Shown in pieces: positions 24,030-32,519 of a DNA stretch of 48,661 nucleotides; the first letter of the stretch is position 1; each line of letters opens with the position of its first letter. Origin of the DNA: Deltaproteobacteria bacterium (GTDB lineage Bacteria > Desulfobacterota > Syntrophia > Syntrophales > Smithellaceae). Below the pieces are notes generated by a model. It was not told where the DNA came from, ran no database searches, and was given only the letters and a program-made list of their open reading frames with translations. The position numbers and the translations under genes are program-made. The stretch spans positions 1 through 48,661 of the forward strand of contig JAJFTS010000237.1 in the NCBI GenBank assembly GCA_021372815.1. The letters are read 5' to 3'.

Positions 24030-25349
24030 ATGAAAGAAAAACCTGTCATCGCCATTGTCGGCCGTCCCAATGTCGGCAAATCAACACTTTTCAACAGAAT
24101 CGCGGGAAAACAAAAAGCCATCGTCATTGACGAACCAGGCGCCACCCGCGACCGCAACTATATGGACTGTGTTTTTCAGGATAAAGTTTTTACGTTGATC
24201 GATACGGGGGGATTCGAGCCGGCCTCGGAAGAAAGAATTCTGGTGCAGATGCGTGAGCAGAGCAATCTGGCCATTGAAGAGGCGGATGTCATTATCTTCT
24301 TAATGGATGGGAAAGATGGCCTCACGCCTTCCGATATGGAAATCGCCAGACAATTAAGAGGCCGGGGCAAAAAAGTTTTCTATGTTGCCAATAAAGTTGA
24401 CGGCGACCGTCACACGGAAATGCTTACCGATTTTTACCGTCTGGGCATTGATGAAATCCATTCGATTTCCGCTCAGCACGGTCCGGGCGTTGATGAATTA
24501 CTGGCTGTTATCGTTCAGGATTTCCCCTCAGCGGCAGACGACAAAGACGAACAGGATACCCAAATAAAAATTGCCATAGTCGGCAAACCCAATGTAGGTA
24601 AGTCATCGCTCGTCAACCGCATCCTGGGCAAGGAAAGAAGCATTGCCAATCCTATGCCCGGCACAACCCGCGATGCCATTGATATGCCCGTCAAGGTTCA
24701 CGGCAAAAATTATCTGCTGATTGATACGGCGGGAATCCGCAGAAAAAGCAAAATCAGTCAGACTCTGGAAAAATACAGCGTTATTCAGGCCCTCAAATCA
24801 ATCAATCGCTGTGATATCGCCCTTGTTTTGATTGATGCCGAAGAGGGTCTGACCGATCAGGATACAAAGATCATCGGGCTGGCCTATGAGCGCGGCAAAG
24901 CCTGCATCATCGTGGTCAATAAATGGGATAAGATGGAAAAAGATAATTCCACGGTGGGTAAATTTGTCGAGGATATCAAGGATAAAATCAAGTTCATGGA
25001 TTTTGCGCCGATTATTTTTATCTCGGCAGTTACGGGACAACGCGCACCGAAAATATTTGATCTGATCGATAAAGTCTATGAACAATACACAAAGAGAATC
25101 GGCACATCCCCGTTAAATGATCTGGTGGAAAAATCCGTACGGAAAAACCCTCTGCCTCGTTATCAGAACAAACAAATGCATATTTCCTACGCGACCCAGA
25201 CGGATATCAAGCCGCCCACCTTCATCTTTTTTGTCAGTAACAACAAAGGAATTCATTTCTCTTACGAACGCTACCTGATGAATCAAATCCGCGAAACTTT
25301 CGGTTTTGACAGCGTGCCGCTGAAACTGGTTTTCAGGAAAAAGCGTTGA
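24030..25349 (+). CDS. der: GTPase Der (EngA)
   Basis: 439 residues with two tandem GTPase domains: G1 GRPNVGKST / DTGGF / NKVD in the first half, GKPNVGKSS / DTAGI / NKWD in the second, then a C-terminal KH-like domain (about 355-439, FVSNNKGIHFSYERYLMNQIRE). Needed for 50S ribosome assembly. Last gene of the rnc-era-der run. The next 450 bases hold no gene; they contain the palindrome-ended element at 25636. Confidence 0.97.
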   Translation: MKEKPVIAIVGRPNVGKSTLFNRIAGKQKAIVIDEPGATRDRNYMDCVFQDKVFTLIDTGGFEPASEERILVQMREQSNLAIEEADVIIFLMDGKDGLTPSDMEIARQLRGRGKKVFYVANKVDGDRHTEMLTDFYRLGIDEIHSISAQHGPGVDELLAVIVQDFPSAADDKDEQDTQIKIAIVGKPNVGKSSLVNRILGKERSIANPMPGTTRDAIDMPVKVHGKNYLLIDTAGIRRKSKISQTLEKYSVIQALKSINRCDIALVLIDAEEGLTDQDTKIIGLAYERGKACIIVVNKWDKMEKDNSTVGKFVEDIKDKIKFMDFAPIIFISAVTGQRAPKIFDLIDKVYEQYTKRIGTSPLNDLVEKSVRKNPLPRYQNKQMHISYATQTDIKPPTFIFFVSNNKGIHFSYERYLMNQIRETFGFDSVPLKLVFRKKR

Positions 25350-25635
25350 CCGTCACGGTTCTCTTAAAACATTGCTGATAAGGCAATTTAAGAATTTCTG
25401 TGTTTTTTGAAGAAAATTGCTGTTATTTAAAAGATTATTTTTATTGAATATTACGATAAAATCCCCCTTTCGAGGGATTGATAAATTCCGTATTAATAGT
25501 AATACTAATCAAGTTTTATTCTTCTTGTCTCATACAATTGATTAAGATTTTTAATTTATCATTCATTGTTCGCTAAGAGTGTTTTAGACGCAAAATAAAA
25601 AGGCTGTTTGGTTTCCCGGTGTTAAATAAGGTTAA

Positions 25636-25726
25636 GTCCCGCGGGAAGCTCTTTCTTTTGAAGGGGAAGAAAGAGAAGCGCTCCTCCTGTTTAATAAATA
25701 GTAAAGAAGCTTTATTCCCGCGGGAC
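25636..25726. repeat. Palindrome-ended intergenic element
   Basis: About 91 bp bounded by inverted GTCCCGCGGGAA (25636-25647) and TTCCCGCGGGAC (25715-25726); each end contains the self-complementary CCCGCGGG. Inside is a second hairpin, CTCTTTCTT (25650-25658) with AAGAAAGAG. No coding capacity. The remainder of 25350-25803 is A/T-rich with nothing else I can support. Confidence 0.55.
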
Positions 25727-25803
25727 CTTGTAAATTGATGAAAATAAAATCCATTGTTGACGATCTGTAATTCAAAATCCACAGCTCAGGGTAATGTGTC
25801 GTT

Positions 25804-26214
25804 ATGTACGAAAGAAGAAAAGATGAGCGACTGAAAGATTTTAATGAGATCACGGTACACGTTATCTCCGGAGCGGAGAATCTTCCTAAAGGAAAAGTAT
25901 CCTATAATTACTACGAAAATATTTCTGCGTCCGGCGCTAAAATACGAGGCGATATTTTTTTGCCGGTTGATACCCTTCTTAAAATAGATTTTGCATTGAA
26001 GATCCTGAACAAACAGGTAACTGTGATCGGAAAAGTAAAATGGATCAGGATCGTCATCGAAAATAGTTGGTATGAGGCGGATGTGGAATTCGTCGACACA
26101 CCTTATGAAACGATCGAAACGATTAAAAATTATATTTCATTAAAGCAGAAGCATATAGATCTCAATCCCTTTAACCGGTGGTTTGGTAGTACCGGGAAAA
26201 TCAACAAACCATGA
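25804..26214 (+). CDS. PilZ-domain protein (candidate c-di-GMP receptor)
   Basis: 136 residues. The c-di-GMP-binding elements are present: the N-terminal RRKDER (Arg4, Arg5, Arg9; RxxxR type) and the NxSxxG motif (Asn39-Ser41-Gly44 in NISASGAKI), followed by the beta-barrel strands LLKIDFAL, VTVIGKVKWIR and WYEADVEFV. Nothing else is fused. It is cytosolic and would sense c-di-GMP; the output is unknown. A decayed TPR reading frame overlaps its 3' end. Confidence 0.88.
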   Translation: MYERRKDERLKDFNEITVHVISGAENLPKGKVSYNYYENISASGAKIRGDIFLPVDTLLKIDFALKILNKQVTVIGKVKWIRIVIENSWYEADVEFVDTPYETIETIKNYISLKQKHIDLNPFNRWFGSTGKINKP

Positions 26215-26413
26215 GCTTGCTCTGTTTGCCGAAGGGAAACTTGATGAAGCTATTCAAATAACTCCGGACTTCCTGCCATACGACAACAGAACTGCTGCTT
26301 ACGTTAAAAAAGGCCGGTATCAACACGCCATCGAGGATTTCAGCAAGGCAATAGAAAGACAGGCTGCTATGAAGCGCAAACAGCTTGCGCATTGGGAAAT
26401 TGCAAAACAATAG
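26183..26413 (+). pseudogene. Decayed TPR-protein fragment
   Basis: A 76-codon frame beginning with a TTG inside the PilZ gene. From about codon 10, the sequence ELALFAEGKLDEAIQITPDF and then TAAYVKKGRYQHAIEDFSKAIE reads like one and a half TPR units with a deletion between them. There is no ribosome site, and the C-terminus (MKRKQLAHWEIAKQ) is not TPR-like. It is probably the remnant of a larger TPR gene, although an expressed small protein cannot be excluded. Confidence 0.4.
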
Positions 26414-26595
26414 AGCTTGTTAACAACAAGAGACTCTGTCGTTAATATTTCAACTCCGATTTTTTCAAGTAGTAATCATTATTTCTGGTTTATCGATAGG
26501 TAATTAATTATTGTCCTCCTTTAATTATTACTCTTGAGGTTTTTAGATAAATTTGTCATATAACCTCAACTTTTACCCTTTTGATTTTCAAAGGA

Positions 26596-26734
26596 TAAGG
26601 AGGCGGCTCCGCAAGCGTATAACCTAACGGCCACATGTATGATAATACGTTGAGGAAGCCGACGACCAAGGCCTGCACCGGGGCAGGCTGTGCCAACAAA
26701 GTCAGCCGAAGAAAGCAAAAGGGTATCATGGAGG
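26596..26734 (+). other. Unassigned structured leader before the ABC-F gene
   Basis: A GC-richer block within an otherwise A/T-rich 331-base gap. Visible pairings: GGAG..CTCC near 26600, CGTAT (26615-26619) with ATACG (26645-26649), and a GC-only hairpin GCCTGC (26671-26676) / GCAGGC (26683-26688); an alternative pairing GGCTG (26686-26690) with CAGCC (26703-26707) would exclude the last hairpin. GGAGG at 26730-26734 is the ribosome site for the next gene. It matches no riboswitch or ncRNA that I know. Confidence 0.4.
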
Positions 26735-26744
26735 ATTTGCTTTA

Positions 26745-28700
26745 TTGATTTACTTTCGCAACGTCAGTCTGTCTTTTTTAGATAAAAAGCTGTTCGACAA
26801 TATCAACTGGACAATTCATCCCCGAAGCCGTATCGGCCTGGTGGGTGAAAACGGCACCGGCAAAACAACGCTTTTCCGGGCGATATTGGAGCAGGTTCAT
26901 CTGGATTCCGGCATGATAGAGATTCCCGGCCGAAAGCAGAAAGTGTTCGGCTATCTGCCGCAGGATCTGGTGGAGCTTGAACCTGTTGCCCTGATTGATT
27001 TTCTTAAGCAAAAAAGCGGAATTGCCGCCATCGAAGAATCCATCAGGGATCTGGAACATCAACTGTCCCTGGTAAAGCAAAATACCTCTGAATACAGTGA
27101 GATTTCGCAAAAATATTCCGATGCGCTGTCTCATTTCAGCGCCATGGACGGCTATGCCTTTGAAGCCCGGGCCAAACAGGTGCTGAAAGGTTTCGGTTTT
27201 AAGGAAAACGATTTCACTCAAAACTGCGATTTATTTTCCGGCGGCTGGAAGATGCGCATTCTGCTGACATCCATTCTTCTGGCCAAGCCGGATATCATGC
27301 TCTTGGACGAACCGACCAATCATCTGGATACGGAAAGCATGGAATGGCTGGAATCTTACCTGAAGGATTATCCGGGAACAATTATCGTTATTTCTCATGA
27401 CCATTTCTTTCTTGATAAAATAGCCCTGCAGATTGCCGAGCTTTCGTCATGCAATATTTATCTTTACAAAGGAAACTACTCTTACTATCTGATTGAAAAA
27501 GAAAAACGGCACGCCGCTTTGAGAAAAGAAATGGAAATGCAAAAAGCGCAAATTAAGAAAATCGAAGAATTTGTGGAGCGGTTCCGTTACAAGGCGACAA
27601 AAGCGGCTCAGGTACAAAGCCGCCTGAAAATGCTGGAAAAATTTTCCGCGGTGACGCTGGAGAGGAAAACAAAAAGTGTGACGATGAAGTTTCCCGAAGG
27701 GAAGAAAAGCGTCCGGGACGTGGTCAAGGCAACCGATGTGGGACACCGCTACGGCAGTCTGAATGTTTTCAGCAATTTAAACTTTACCTTATTTCGCGGC
27801 GACAAAGTTGCTTTTGTCGGCGTGAACGGTTCCGGTAAATCGACATTATCCCGTCTGCTGAGCCTTTCCGAACAGCCGTCTCAGGGTTCGGTAAAATACG
27901 GGGACGGGGTCAACATGGCATTTTTCTCTCAAGAGAGTTCCCGGAATCTGAATTATCAAAATACAATCTGGGAGGAAATAAATTCCGTTCCGGCAAATGC
28001 TTCCGATCAGGAAAAGCGTAATCTTCTGGGAGCTTTTTTATTTTCCGGAGATGATATTTTTAAATCGATTTCCGTGCTCTCCGGCGGAGAAAAATCGCGC
28101 CTTGCTTTATTGAAAATAATGCTTCTGGATACGAACTTTCTGATTCTGGATGAGCCGACCAATCACCTCGATATCAAGACCAAGGATATTTTCCAAAACG
28201 CGCTGATCAACTATCACGGAACCGTGGCCATCGTTTCGCATGACCGTTATTTCCTGGATCATCTGGTCAATAAAGTATTTGAGCTGAGGGACGGAGCCAT
28301 CAATTACTATAACGGAAATTATTCTTATTTTATCGAGAAACGCGGCCAGACAGTGACATCAACCGGAAGTGAAAACACGGCGCAGACAGCGCCAAAGAGT
28401 CAGGCCTATAAAACAAAAGAGAAGAAACGTCTGGAAGCGGAAGAACGAAACAAAACTTATAAAGTCAGAGCTGCCCTGGAAAAAGAACTATCCGCGCTGG
28501 AAAAAAATATCGCTTCCCTGGAAGCGAAAAAATCCGACTATGAGACGGAGCTCTGTGATCCTGAATCGCACAAGGATCCGGCTAAAATTAAGAAAATCAA
28601 CCTGGAATTAAAAACAATCGACGGGGACCTGGAAAAATCCTATAATACATGGACTGAACTTAATTCGGAAATGGAACGGATATACCAAAATAATTCCTGA
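26745..28700 (+). CDS. ABC-F family ATPase (ribosome-associated type)
   Basis: 651 residues with two ABC domains on one chain and no membrane part. Walker A motifs: GENGTGKTT (34-42) and GVNGSGKST (about 359-367); signatures FSGGWKMR and LSGGEKSR; both Walker B stretches read LDEPTNHLD. A P-site tRNA-interaction linker joins the domains (about 245-310, KEMEMQKAQIKKIEEFVERF), and a C-terminal coiled coil runs from about 560 to 645. This is the Uup/YheS-like architecture of translation factors acting at the ribosomal E site. Start TTG 26745 has GGAGG 10 bases upstream. Its stop lies 4 bases from the convergent ferritin-like gene. Confidence 0.94.
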   Translation: MIYFRNVSLSFLDKKLFDNINWTIHPRSRIGLVGENGTGKTTLFRAILEQVHLDSGMIEIPGRKQKVFGYLPQDLVELEPVALIDFLKQKSGIAAIEESIRDLEHQLSLVKQNTSEYSEISQKYSDALSHFSAMDGYAFEARAKQVLKGFGFKENDFTQNCDLFSGGWKMRILLTSILLAKPDIMLLDEPTNHLDTESMEWLESYLKDYPGTIIVISHDHFFLDKIALQIAELSSCNIYLYKGNYSYYLIEKEKRHAALRKEMEMQKAQIKKIEEFVERFRYKATKAAQVQSRLKMLEKFSAVTLERKTKSVTMKFPEGKKSVRDVVKATDVGHRYGSLNVFSNLNFTLFRGDKVAFVGVNGSGKSTLSRLLSLSEQPSQGSVKYGDGVNMAFFSQESSRNLNYQNTIWEEINSVPANASDQEKRNLLGAFLFSGDDIFKSISVLSGGEKSRLALLKIMLLDTNFLILDEPTNHLDIKTKDIFQNALINYHGTVAIVSHDRYFLDHLVNKVFELRDGAINYYNGNYSYFIEKRGQTVTSTGSENTAQTAPKSQAYKTKEKKRLEAEERNKTYKVRAALEKELSALEKNIASLEAKKSDYETELCDPESHKDPAKIKKINLELKTIDGDLEKSYNTWTELNSEMERIYQNNS

Positions 28701-28704
28701 AAGG

Positions 28705-29223
28705 TTAGCCGCCGTCCAGGGAGGTTTTTTCTACGTTCTGGTACCAGGAAGCCGGATCGGTCAGAAATTCTTCGGTATCGCGCAGAGAAAGAAAATGCTG
28801 TCGTTCAATACTGGCAAGTAAATTAAAAAAAGCTTTTTCCTTGGGATCGGTGCTTCCTTCTTCCAGCTTGGTATAAAGCGCCATCCCCCGCGCTTCAAAA
28901 TCGATTGCAGTACGCACCGCTTTCAAATCGTCTTCGTTGCCTTTGATGCGAGCGGCTTTTTTCTCCGACATCGACTTTAAAATGGTGCCGGACAATGACT
29001 TTCTCAGTTTCAAGGGAATTGTTGCGGGCCACTTTTCTCTTTCTTCCCATTTGTCATAAAGCCTTTGCAGCATTTCGAAATGTTCTTTTTCTTCGTCGGC
29101 TATCTGCTTGAACATATTTTTCCCGGCCAGATTTTTTGTCCGGCGGGCGTTAGCCAGATAAAATTCTCTTTCTTTCTGCTCGTTTTCCAAAGCGAATTTT
29201 AAAGCGCTCATCCTTTTATTCAT
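28705..29223 (-). CDS. Ferritin-like/rubrerythrin-family diiron protein without rubredoxin domain
   Basis: 172 residues, four-helix bundle. Diiron ligands fit ENEQKEREFY, DEEKEHFEML (ExxH) in the first half, and DFEARGMALY, ASIERQHFLSL (ExxH) in the second. The C-terminus is short and lacks a CxxC rubredoxin domain. Proteins of this class reduce peroxide or store/handle iron in anaerobes. It has its own promoter and GGGAGG ribosome site. It lies downstream of the Na/Pi cotransporter on the same strand. Confidence 0.88.
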   Translation of the reverse strand: MNKRMSALKFALENEQKEREFYLANARRTKNLAGKNMFKQIADEEKEHFEMLQRLYDKWEEREKWPATIPLKLRKSLSGTILKSMSEKKAARIKGNEDDLKAVRTAIDFEARGMALYTKLEEGSTDPKEKAFFNLLASIERQHFLSLRDTEEFLTDPASWYQNVEKTSLDGG

Positions 29224-29272
29224 CTTGATACCTCCCTTGGCGGATGCTCAAGTAAATAGTTTTGTGGACTTA

Positions 29273-29301
29273 ATTATAAGAGATATTGATATTTAGGGCA
29301 A
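29273..29301 (-). promoter_or_regulatory. Promoter of the ferritin-like gene
   Basis: Minus strand: TTGCCC (29301-29296), 17-base spacer, TATAAT (29278-29273): a consensus -10 and a 4/6 -35, about 50 bases before ATG 29223. Confidence 0.7.
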
Positions 29302-29347
29302 CACGTTTTATCATCAATATAATTGTCGGATTAGCGTGTTCCGGCCT

Positions 29348-30961
29348 TTAATGCTGCCGGATTTTCTGCACACTGCACATATATTCCGCAATGTTGTTGC
29401 AGAGGTCGGAAATCCGTTCCAGATGAAGAAGCACTTCCACAAAGATCGGTCCCGCCTGGGGATCACAAAGACGTTTATGGAATCTTTCCAGATGATTGTC
29501 CCGTGATTCTTTAACCTTAATATCCACCTGTTCTTCCCGGCTGATAATATCCATATTTTTTTTGGCAGTGGGTTCATCAATCATTGAAAAAGCATCGGAG
29601 AAATTGTCACTGACCAACTTTATGATCTCACTCAATTCATTTTCTCCACAGTTGCTGAATTCGATTTTTTCCCGGGCTTTTTGAGCGGCCAGCCTGTTGA
29701 TCGCTGAAACATGAATGCCGATACTTTCGATGTCATTGGTCATAGCCGTGTAAGCGAATATTTTTTCCGAAAGTATTTCCGATAATTTCTGTGAAGATAC
29801 GCGCCAGAGATATTTGACGATTTGCTTGCGGATGTTCTTCACGACCATGGCTATGTACATGAGAGATTTTCCTTCCGATTCCTTATAGCGGGCAGTCATT
29901 CTGATACTTTTTAGATACATTTGCAGCACCAGATTGGTTTGCCGTTTGAGTTCCTTATGAACATTATCCAGTGCTTTTTGCGGATTAAAAATATCTTTAC
30001 TGTCGAGATACTCCGGCCAGACGGGAAGGATTTCATCTTCGCCCGGGATTAATTTTTTCATCATCGCGGCGAAAGGAGTCAGCAGAAAAATAAAGGTTAC
30101 GACAATAACAAGATTCATCAGAAAATGGGCGAAAGCGATCTGCTGCGCGGTGCTGGCAGATATGATTTTTAAGACGGAAATGAAATAGGGCAGAAAAATA
30201 AAACACAGACCGATGCCCGCACATTTAAATATCAGGTGGGAAAAAGCGGTTCTCTTTCCGCTTTTTGTGGCCACTGCTCCGGCCAGTAAAGCCGTGATGG
30301 TCGTTCCGATGTTCGCGCCCATGACGACCGCGACCGCATTTTCCAGCGATATTAAATCCTGCTGGGCCAGAAGCACCATGATACTTATCGGAATTGCGGA
30401 AGCATGAACAATCCCGGTAACGACAATGCCGAGGCCTATTCCGATAAGAGGATTCTGCGTCTGTGTAAACATCTCTATTAGTGCGGGCGATTTTTTAAGC
30501 GGTTCAACGGCATTGCTTAAGATTTCCAGTCCGAAAAACATCAGGCCGAAATAAAAAATCATTTCTCCGATGGTCTGCCATTTCTCCCGGCCGGTTAACC
30601 ACAAAAGACCGCCGATGGAAATAATCAATGGAGAGATTTCCGTGAAACGCCAGATAACGAATTGTACGGTCAGGGTTGTTCCGATATCGGCGCCCAGGAT
30701 AATGGCCAGAGAATTGGAAAAGCTGATTAAGCCGGCGCTGACCAGTCCGATGGTCAGCGCCGTGGAAGCCGAAGAACTTTGAAAAATGATGGTTGAAAAA
30801 ATTCCGGTAAGAAGGCCGTAAAGAGGCCGTCCGACCGCGTATTTAATGTATTCTTTGATGCGGACATCAATCAATTTCCTTACGGCGGAGGAGAGATTGA
30901 TCATGCCGATCAGAAATAAAATGACGCCGCTGATAACAATGAGAATTTCTTTAATTGCCAA
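29348..30961 (-). CDS. Na+/phosphate cotransporter family protein with PhoU-like domain
   Basis: 537 residues. The membrane part (about 1-305) has the inverted-repeat signature of the NptA/YjbB family: QSSSASTALTIGLVSAG, ADIGTTLT, then HASAIPIS and ANIGTTITALLAGAVATKSGKRTAF. The C-terminal 200 residues are a soluble helical PhoU-like domain (IGIHVSAINRLAAQ ... HLERISDLCNNIAEYM). It mediates sodium-linked phosphate movement across the inner membrane. Start is TTG 30961 with AAGGG 7 bases upstream. It is between the two ferritin-like genes and 37 bases downstream of rubrerythrin. Confidence 0.93.
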   Translation of the reverse strand: MAIKEILIVISGVILFLIGMINLSSAVRKLIDVRIKEYIKYAVGRPLYGLLTGIFSTIIFQSSSASTALTIGLVSAGLISFSNSLAIILGADIGTTLTVQFVIWRFTEISPLIISIGGLLWLTGREKWQTIGEMIFYFGLMFFGLEILSNAVEPLKKSPALIEMFTQTQNPLIGIGLGIVVTGIVHASAIPISIMVLLAQQDLISLENAVAVVMGANIGTTITALLAGAVATKSGKRTAFSHLIFKCAGIGLCFIFLPYFISVLKIISASTAQQIAFAHFLMNLVIVVTFIFLLTPFAAMMKKLIPGEDEILPVWPEYLDSKDIFNPQKALDNVHKELKRQTNLVLQMYLKSIRMTARYKESEGKSLMYIAMVVKNIRKQIVKYLWRVSSQKLSEILSEKIFAYTAMTNDIESIGIHVSAINRLAAQKAREKIEFSNCGENELSEIIKLVSDNFSDAFSMIDEPTAKKNMDIISREEQVDIKVKESRDNHLERFHKRLCDPQAGPIFVEVLLHLERISDLCNNIAEYMCSVQKIRQH

Positions 30962-30998
30962 ATTTTACCCTTGACGTTTTATTTTTTATTGCCGTTTA

Positions 30999-31496
30999 TC
31001 AATCCACTTTTTTGAACATCTTTCCCTTGGCGCCGCAGACCGGACAGGTTTCGGGAGCTTCTTTCTCCGAAGTATAGCCGCAGACCGGACAGACGTAATA
31101 GCTGTATGCATCTGTCGCTTTATCCAGATTGTTCAACATTTCCTGATAGAGCCCCGCGTGAATTTTTTCCACTTCATTGGCGAAATGGAAAGTTCTTTCC
31201 GCCTCTTTATTGCCTTCCGCCTTGGCCGCTTCAATCATTGCCGGGTACATGCTTTTGAATTCGTGAGTTTCTCCTGCCACCGCTTCCTGCAGGTTTTCCC
31301 TGGTGGATTTGATGCCTTTTAATGCCCGCAGGTGAGCATGGGCATGAACGGTTTCCGCTTCCGCAGCCGCCCGGAATAATCTGGCCGCCTGCGCGAAACC
31401 CTCCTGATCGGCTTTTGCGGCAAAGGCCAGATATTTACGATTGGCCTGTGATTCTCCGGCAAAAGCTTCTTTTAAATTATCTTCGGACTTGGACAT
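30999..31496 (-). CDS. Rubrerythrin
   Basis: 165 residues: diiron four-helix bundle (about 1-130) with ExxH motifs (EAETVHAHAH, EVEKIHAGLY) and a C-terminal rubredoxin-like site Cys136, Cys139, Cys151, Cys154 (CPVCGY...CPVCG). Cytosolic peroxide reductase of anaerobes; electrons come from NADH:rubredoxin oxidoreductase or similar. AAAGGAGG precedes the start. Together with the ferritin-like protein at 28.7 kb it indicates an oxidative-stress defence in a strict anaerobe. Confidence 0.95.
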   Translation of the reverse strand: MSKSEDNLKEAFAGESQANRKYLAFAAKADQEGFAQAARLFRAAAEAETVHAHAHLRALKGIKSTRENLQEAVAGETHEFKSMYPAMIEAAKAEGNKEAERTFHFANEVEKIHAGLYQEMLNNLDKATDAYSYYVCPVCGYTSEKEAPETCPVCGAKGKMFKKVD

Positions 31497-31601
31497 AAAA
31501 TCCTCCTTTGATTTTATTTGTTATAAATTGAAAGAAATCGTTTGTTTCCAGATTACCAAATTATTCAAAATGCCTCAAGCAAGATACTTTCAAAAATACC
31601 T

Positions 31602-32351
31602 TTATTTCTGTAATTTCATATTAAAAGTTGAAATTTCCCCCGTATCCTGAGCCATTAATTGCAGGCGCAATACTTTTGCTGTTTTGGCTTCTCCCGGATA
31701 GAAAATAAAACCATAAGCCAGTTCGCCCGGTTTTATCGCCCGGTATTGCAGAGATCGTGACTGCAAATCCTGCTTGATCTTTAATTGCACGTCTTCGTAA
31801 TGTTCTTCGAAACCATAAGCACCACCGGAGACCAGTCCTGCGGCGCCGCCGATGGCCGCTCCCTTGCCCATCGCTTCACCGACATTTGTTCCCGTGACAA
31901 TGCCGATGGCCGCTCCGATCACGGCTCCGGCGCTTCCCAGCAGGAGGCCGTTTTTTGCGGCTTCAGGGAAAACTTTCCCCAACTCGGTTGCTTTGGATAT
32001 GCGATTATAAGCCAGACTTTGATCGAGAATGGGCCAGACGTTGCTTTCTTCGTCGATTAAAAATGTTTGATCGGGAATAATGATTAAAGGATGATTCCCT
32101 TTATTATCAAAAACAATCTGCACGGGAAGAATTCCGGCCCCCCGGATGTCGAAACCGAAGGCTTTCCTGGCTTCATTTACTTTGGTAAAGCTTCTTGCCG
32201 CGATCACTGCTTTGTTGAAAAAGACGGCATTATGGGTGTTTTCCGGTAGTTTAAAAGGGACGATCTGCCTTTCATAGGTAGCACAACCCGGGCAAACAAT
32301 CAGATAAACAAAAACGAGAACGGTTAAAAGAGACTTCTTGCCGGTCGCCAT
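31602..32351 (-). CDS. Hypothetical lipoprotein with glycine-zipper segment
   Basis: 249 residues. The signal sequence ends with VCPGC, lipobox Cys23. The mature part begins with a beta-rich region (ILPVQIVFDNKGNHPLIIIP) and has a glycine/alanine-rich hydrophobic stretch at about 135-175 (LLGSAGAVIGAAIGIVTGTN, GKGAAIGGAAGLVSGGAYG), typical of glycine-zipper membrane insertion. The C-terminus contains ELAYGFIFYPGEAKTAKVLRL. Ribosome site GGAGG. Probably outer-membrane-anchored; function unknown. Confidence 0.85.
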   Translation of the reverse strand: MATGKKSLLTVLVFVYLIVCPGCATYERQIVPFKLPENTHNAVFFNKAVIAARSFTKVNEARKAFGFDIRGAGILPVQIVFDNKGNHPLIIIPDQTFLIDEESNVWPILDQSLAYNRISKATELGKVFPEAAKNGLLLGSAGAVIGAAIGIVTGTNVGEAMGKGAAIGGAAGLVSGGAYGFEEHYEDVQLKIKQDLQSRSLQYRAIKPGELAYGFIFYPGEAKTAKVLRLQLMAQDTGEISTFNMKLQK

Positions 32352-32519
32352 AAAATACCTCCTGGCTTAAATGGTTACCGTAATATACTGACAAATTTGC
32401 GCTAAAACCACAAGTGCATAATTAAAAATATATAGACAGGATCTCTGTAATGACATATTTTATAAAACATATTATTTATTTGCCGAAAAAGATTAATAAA
32501 AAAATAAAAGTGGATTGAA

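Noticed and set aside
26596-26734. Group II intron or other known riboswitch/ncRNA
   Set aside because: Some phrases (CCTAACGG, GTTGAGGAAGCC) felt familiar, but I could not place them in a domain V or any conserved core; there is no reverse transcriptase frame.
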